A stretch of 64,000 bases of DNA from JACJVV01 sp964581515 (GTDB taxonomy: Archaea; Nanobdellota; Nanobdellia; Woesearchaeales; JACJVV01): positions 124,001 to 188,000 of the forward strand of contig CAZOOV010000002.1 of NCBI GenBank assembly GCA_964581515.1. The letters run 5' to 3'. Positions 63,487 through 64,000 of the stretch are shown piece by piece (within the stretch, counting starts at the first letter, position 1; each line of letters starts with the position of its first letter). The position numbers were made by a program, and so were the translations under genes. The notes under the pieces are model-generated. The model did no database searches, was not told where the DNA came from, and was given only the letters and a program-made list of their open reading frames with translations.

Positions 63487-64000
63487 GGTATGAACTCCTC
63501 ACCAGTTTTCCTGATGCTACTCCTTTAAATCCCATATTATCGGCTATTTTCTTAAGCTTTTCGAATTCAATGCTTGAATAATATTTTTCTACTGCTGCGT
63601 GTTTTTCAGAAGGTGCAAGATATTGCCCAATAGTGATAAAGTCAACACAGTTTTGTTTTAAGTCTTCTAATGTCTCAATTATTTGCTCCCAACTTTCACC
63701 AAGACCAAGCATAAGCCCAGATTTTATCTTAATCTGCGGGTTTAATAACCTTATAGTTTTTAATATTTTTAATGATTGGTTGTAATCTCCATCAGGTCTT
63801 AATCTAGGAAAAAGATCTTTTGTAATCTCTATATTATGATTGATTATATCTGGCTTTGCTTTGATGATAGTCTTTAGTGCATCTATATTACCATTAAGAT
63901 CTGAGATGAGTACTTCTACTTGGACTTTGCTGTCTTTGTTATTGCCACCATTATCTTTTATTGCTTTTATGACATCTGCAAAATGCTGTGCACCACCATC
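63461..64000 (-). CDS. lipA: Lipoyl synthase, N-terminus beyond window
   Basis: Only the last 179 residues are present. They contain DGGAQHFADVI, VQVEVLISDLNGN, NHNIEITKDLFPRLRP, YNQSLKILK, LMLGLGESWEQ, FITIGQYLAPSEKHAAVEKYY and GVASGKLVRSSYHAEE, the ordered signatures of lipoyl synthase. The radical SAM CxxxCxxC motif lies beyond the right edge. The enzyme inserts two sulfur atoms into octanoyl-carrier domains. Both salvage (LplA) and synthesis are thus encoded together. Confidence 0.95.
   Translation of the reverse strand, partial: DGGAQHFADVIKAIKDNGGNNKDSKVQVEVLISDLNGNIDALKTIIKAKPDIINHNIEITKDLFPRLRPDGDYNQSLKILKTIRLLNPQIKIKSGLMLGLGESWEQIIETLEDLKQNCVDFITIGQYLAPSEKHAAVEKYYSSIEFEKLKKIADNMGFKGVASGKLVRSSYHAEEMASN

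Noticed and set aside
1..64000. CRISPR array, insertion sequence or prophage
   Set aside because: No regularly spaced 25-40 base repeats with unique spacers, no transposase, integrase or capsid gene was seen despite the Cas4-like and CARF proteins.

Overview
This window is AT-rich archaeal DNA, most likely from a DPANN archaeon of the Woesearchaeota/Pacearchaeota type. Archaeal marks are an LSm (SmAP) gene next to ribosomal protein eL37, two tRNA-Leu genes of which one carries archaeal bulge-helix-bulge introns, a bipartite archaeal lipoate ligase, a class III (pilin-like) signal peptide, TATA-type promoters 22-30 bases before start codons, and many leaderless or short-leader genes. No rRNA, CRISPR array, insertion sequence or phage module was seen. 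The lineage is inferred from gene style, not from a marker tree. Layout: 1-15129 (minus) is the 5' part of one enormous surface-protein gene, open for at least 5043 codons and running off the left edge. It has a class III signal peptide, acidic DxDxDG calcium-type repeats, a right-handed beta-helix, then at least eleven long GLUG-rich cycles. 15.2-17.0 kb holds small membrane proteins. 17.0-20.2 kb (minus) is a thiol-redox cluster (glutaredoxin, TlpA-like lipoprotein, CcdA, DUF3179 protein) plus a DUF2188-like protein. 20.4-21.8 kb (plus) holds a CARF/winged-helix regulator preceded by three 20-base repeats and a paired half-size DMT transporter. 22.6 kb holds a tRNA-Leu(GAG) with two predicted introns. 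22.8-33.0 kb is mostly unknown genes: a nucleotidyltransferase, an Lrp-type regulator with a palindromic operator, a protein with a C-terminal HPr domain, a paralogous membrane-protein pair, a pseudopilin-like protein and a secreted protein with a beta-barrel-like C-terminus. 33.1-33.8 kb is a broken transglutaminase-like gene. 35.3-42.1 kb carries a DEAD-box helicase with a long structured leader, a radical SAM protein, a UvrD-family helicase, and tRNA-Leu(UAG) with two decayed copies of its 3' end. 42.2-50.0 kb has an MscS-like/peptidase C39 fusion, eL37, SmAP and a second large surface protein of 1883 residues. 50.1-55.9 kb has a B12-binding-type radical SAM protein, a ParB-like protein, a two-domain glycosyltransferase and a GH130 phosphorylase. 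56.0-62.4 kb is a nucleic-acid-processing neighbourhood: a Cas4/RecB-like Fe-S nuclease, a protein with all three DEDDy exonuclease motifs, a compact structured RNA candidate, and two unknown proteins. 62.4-64.0 kb is a lipoylation operon (lipoyl synthase, LplA, LplB), cut by the right edge. How they work together: the two giant secreted proteins, the pseudopilin-like protein, the lipoproteins and the beta-barrel-like protein point to a heavy investment in the cell surface, as expected for a host-attached lifestyle (inference). The redox cluster would maintain disulfides in those cysteine-rich exported proteins. The 56-62 kb block and the two-intron tRNA are the strongest candidates for undescribed biology.
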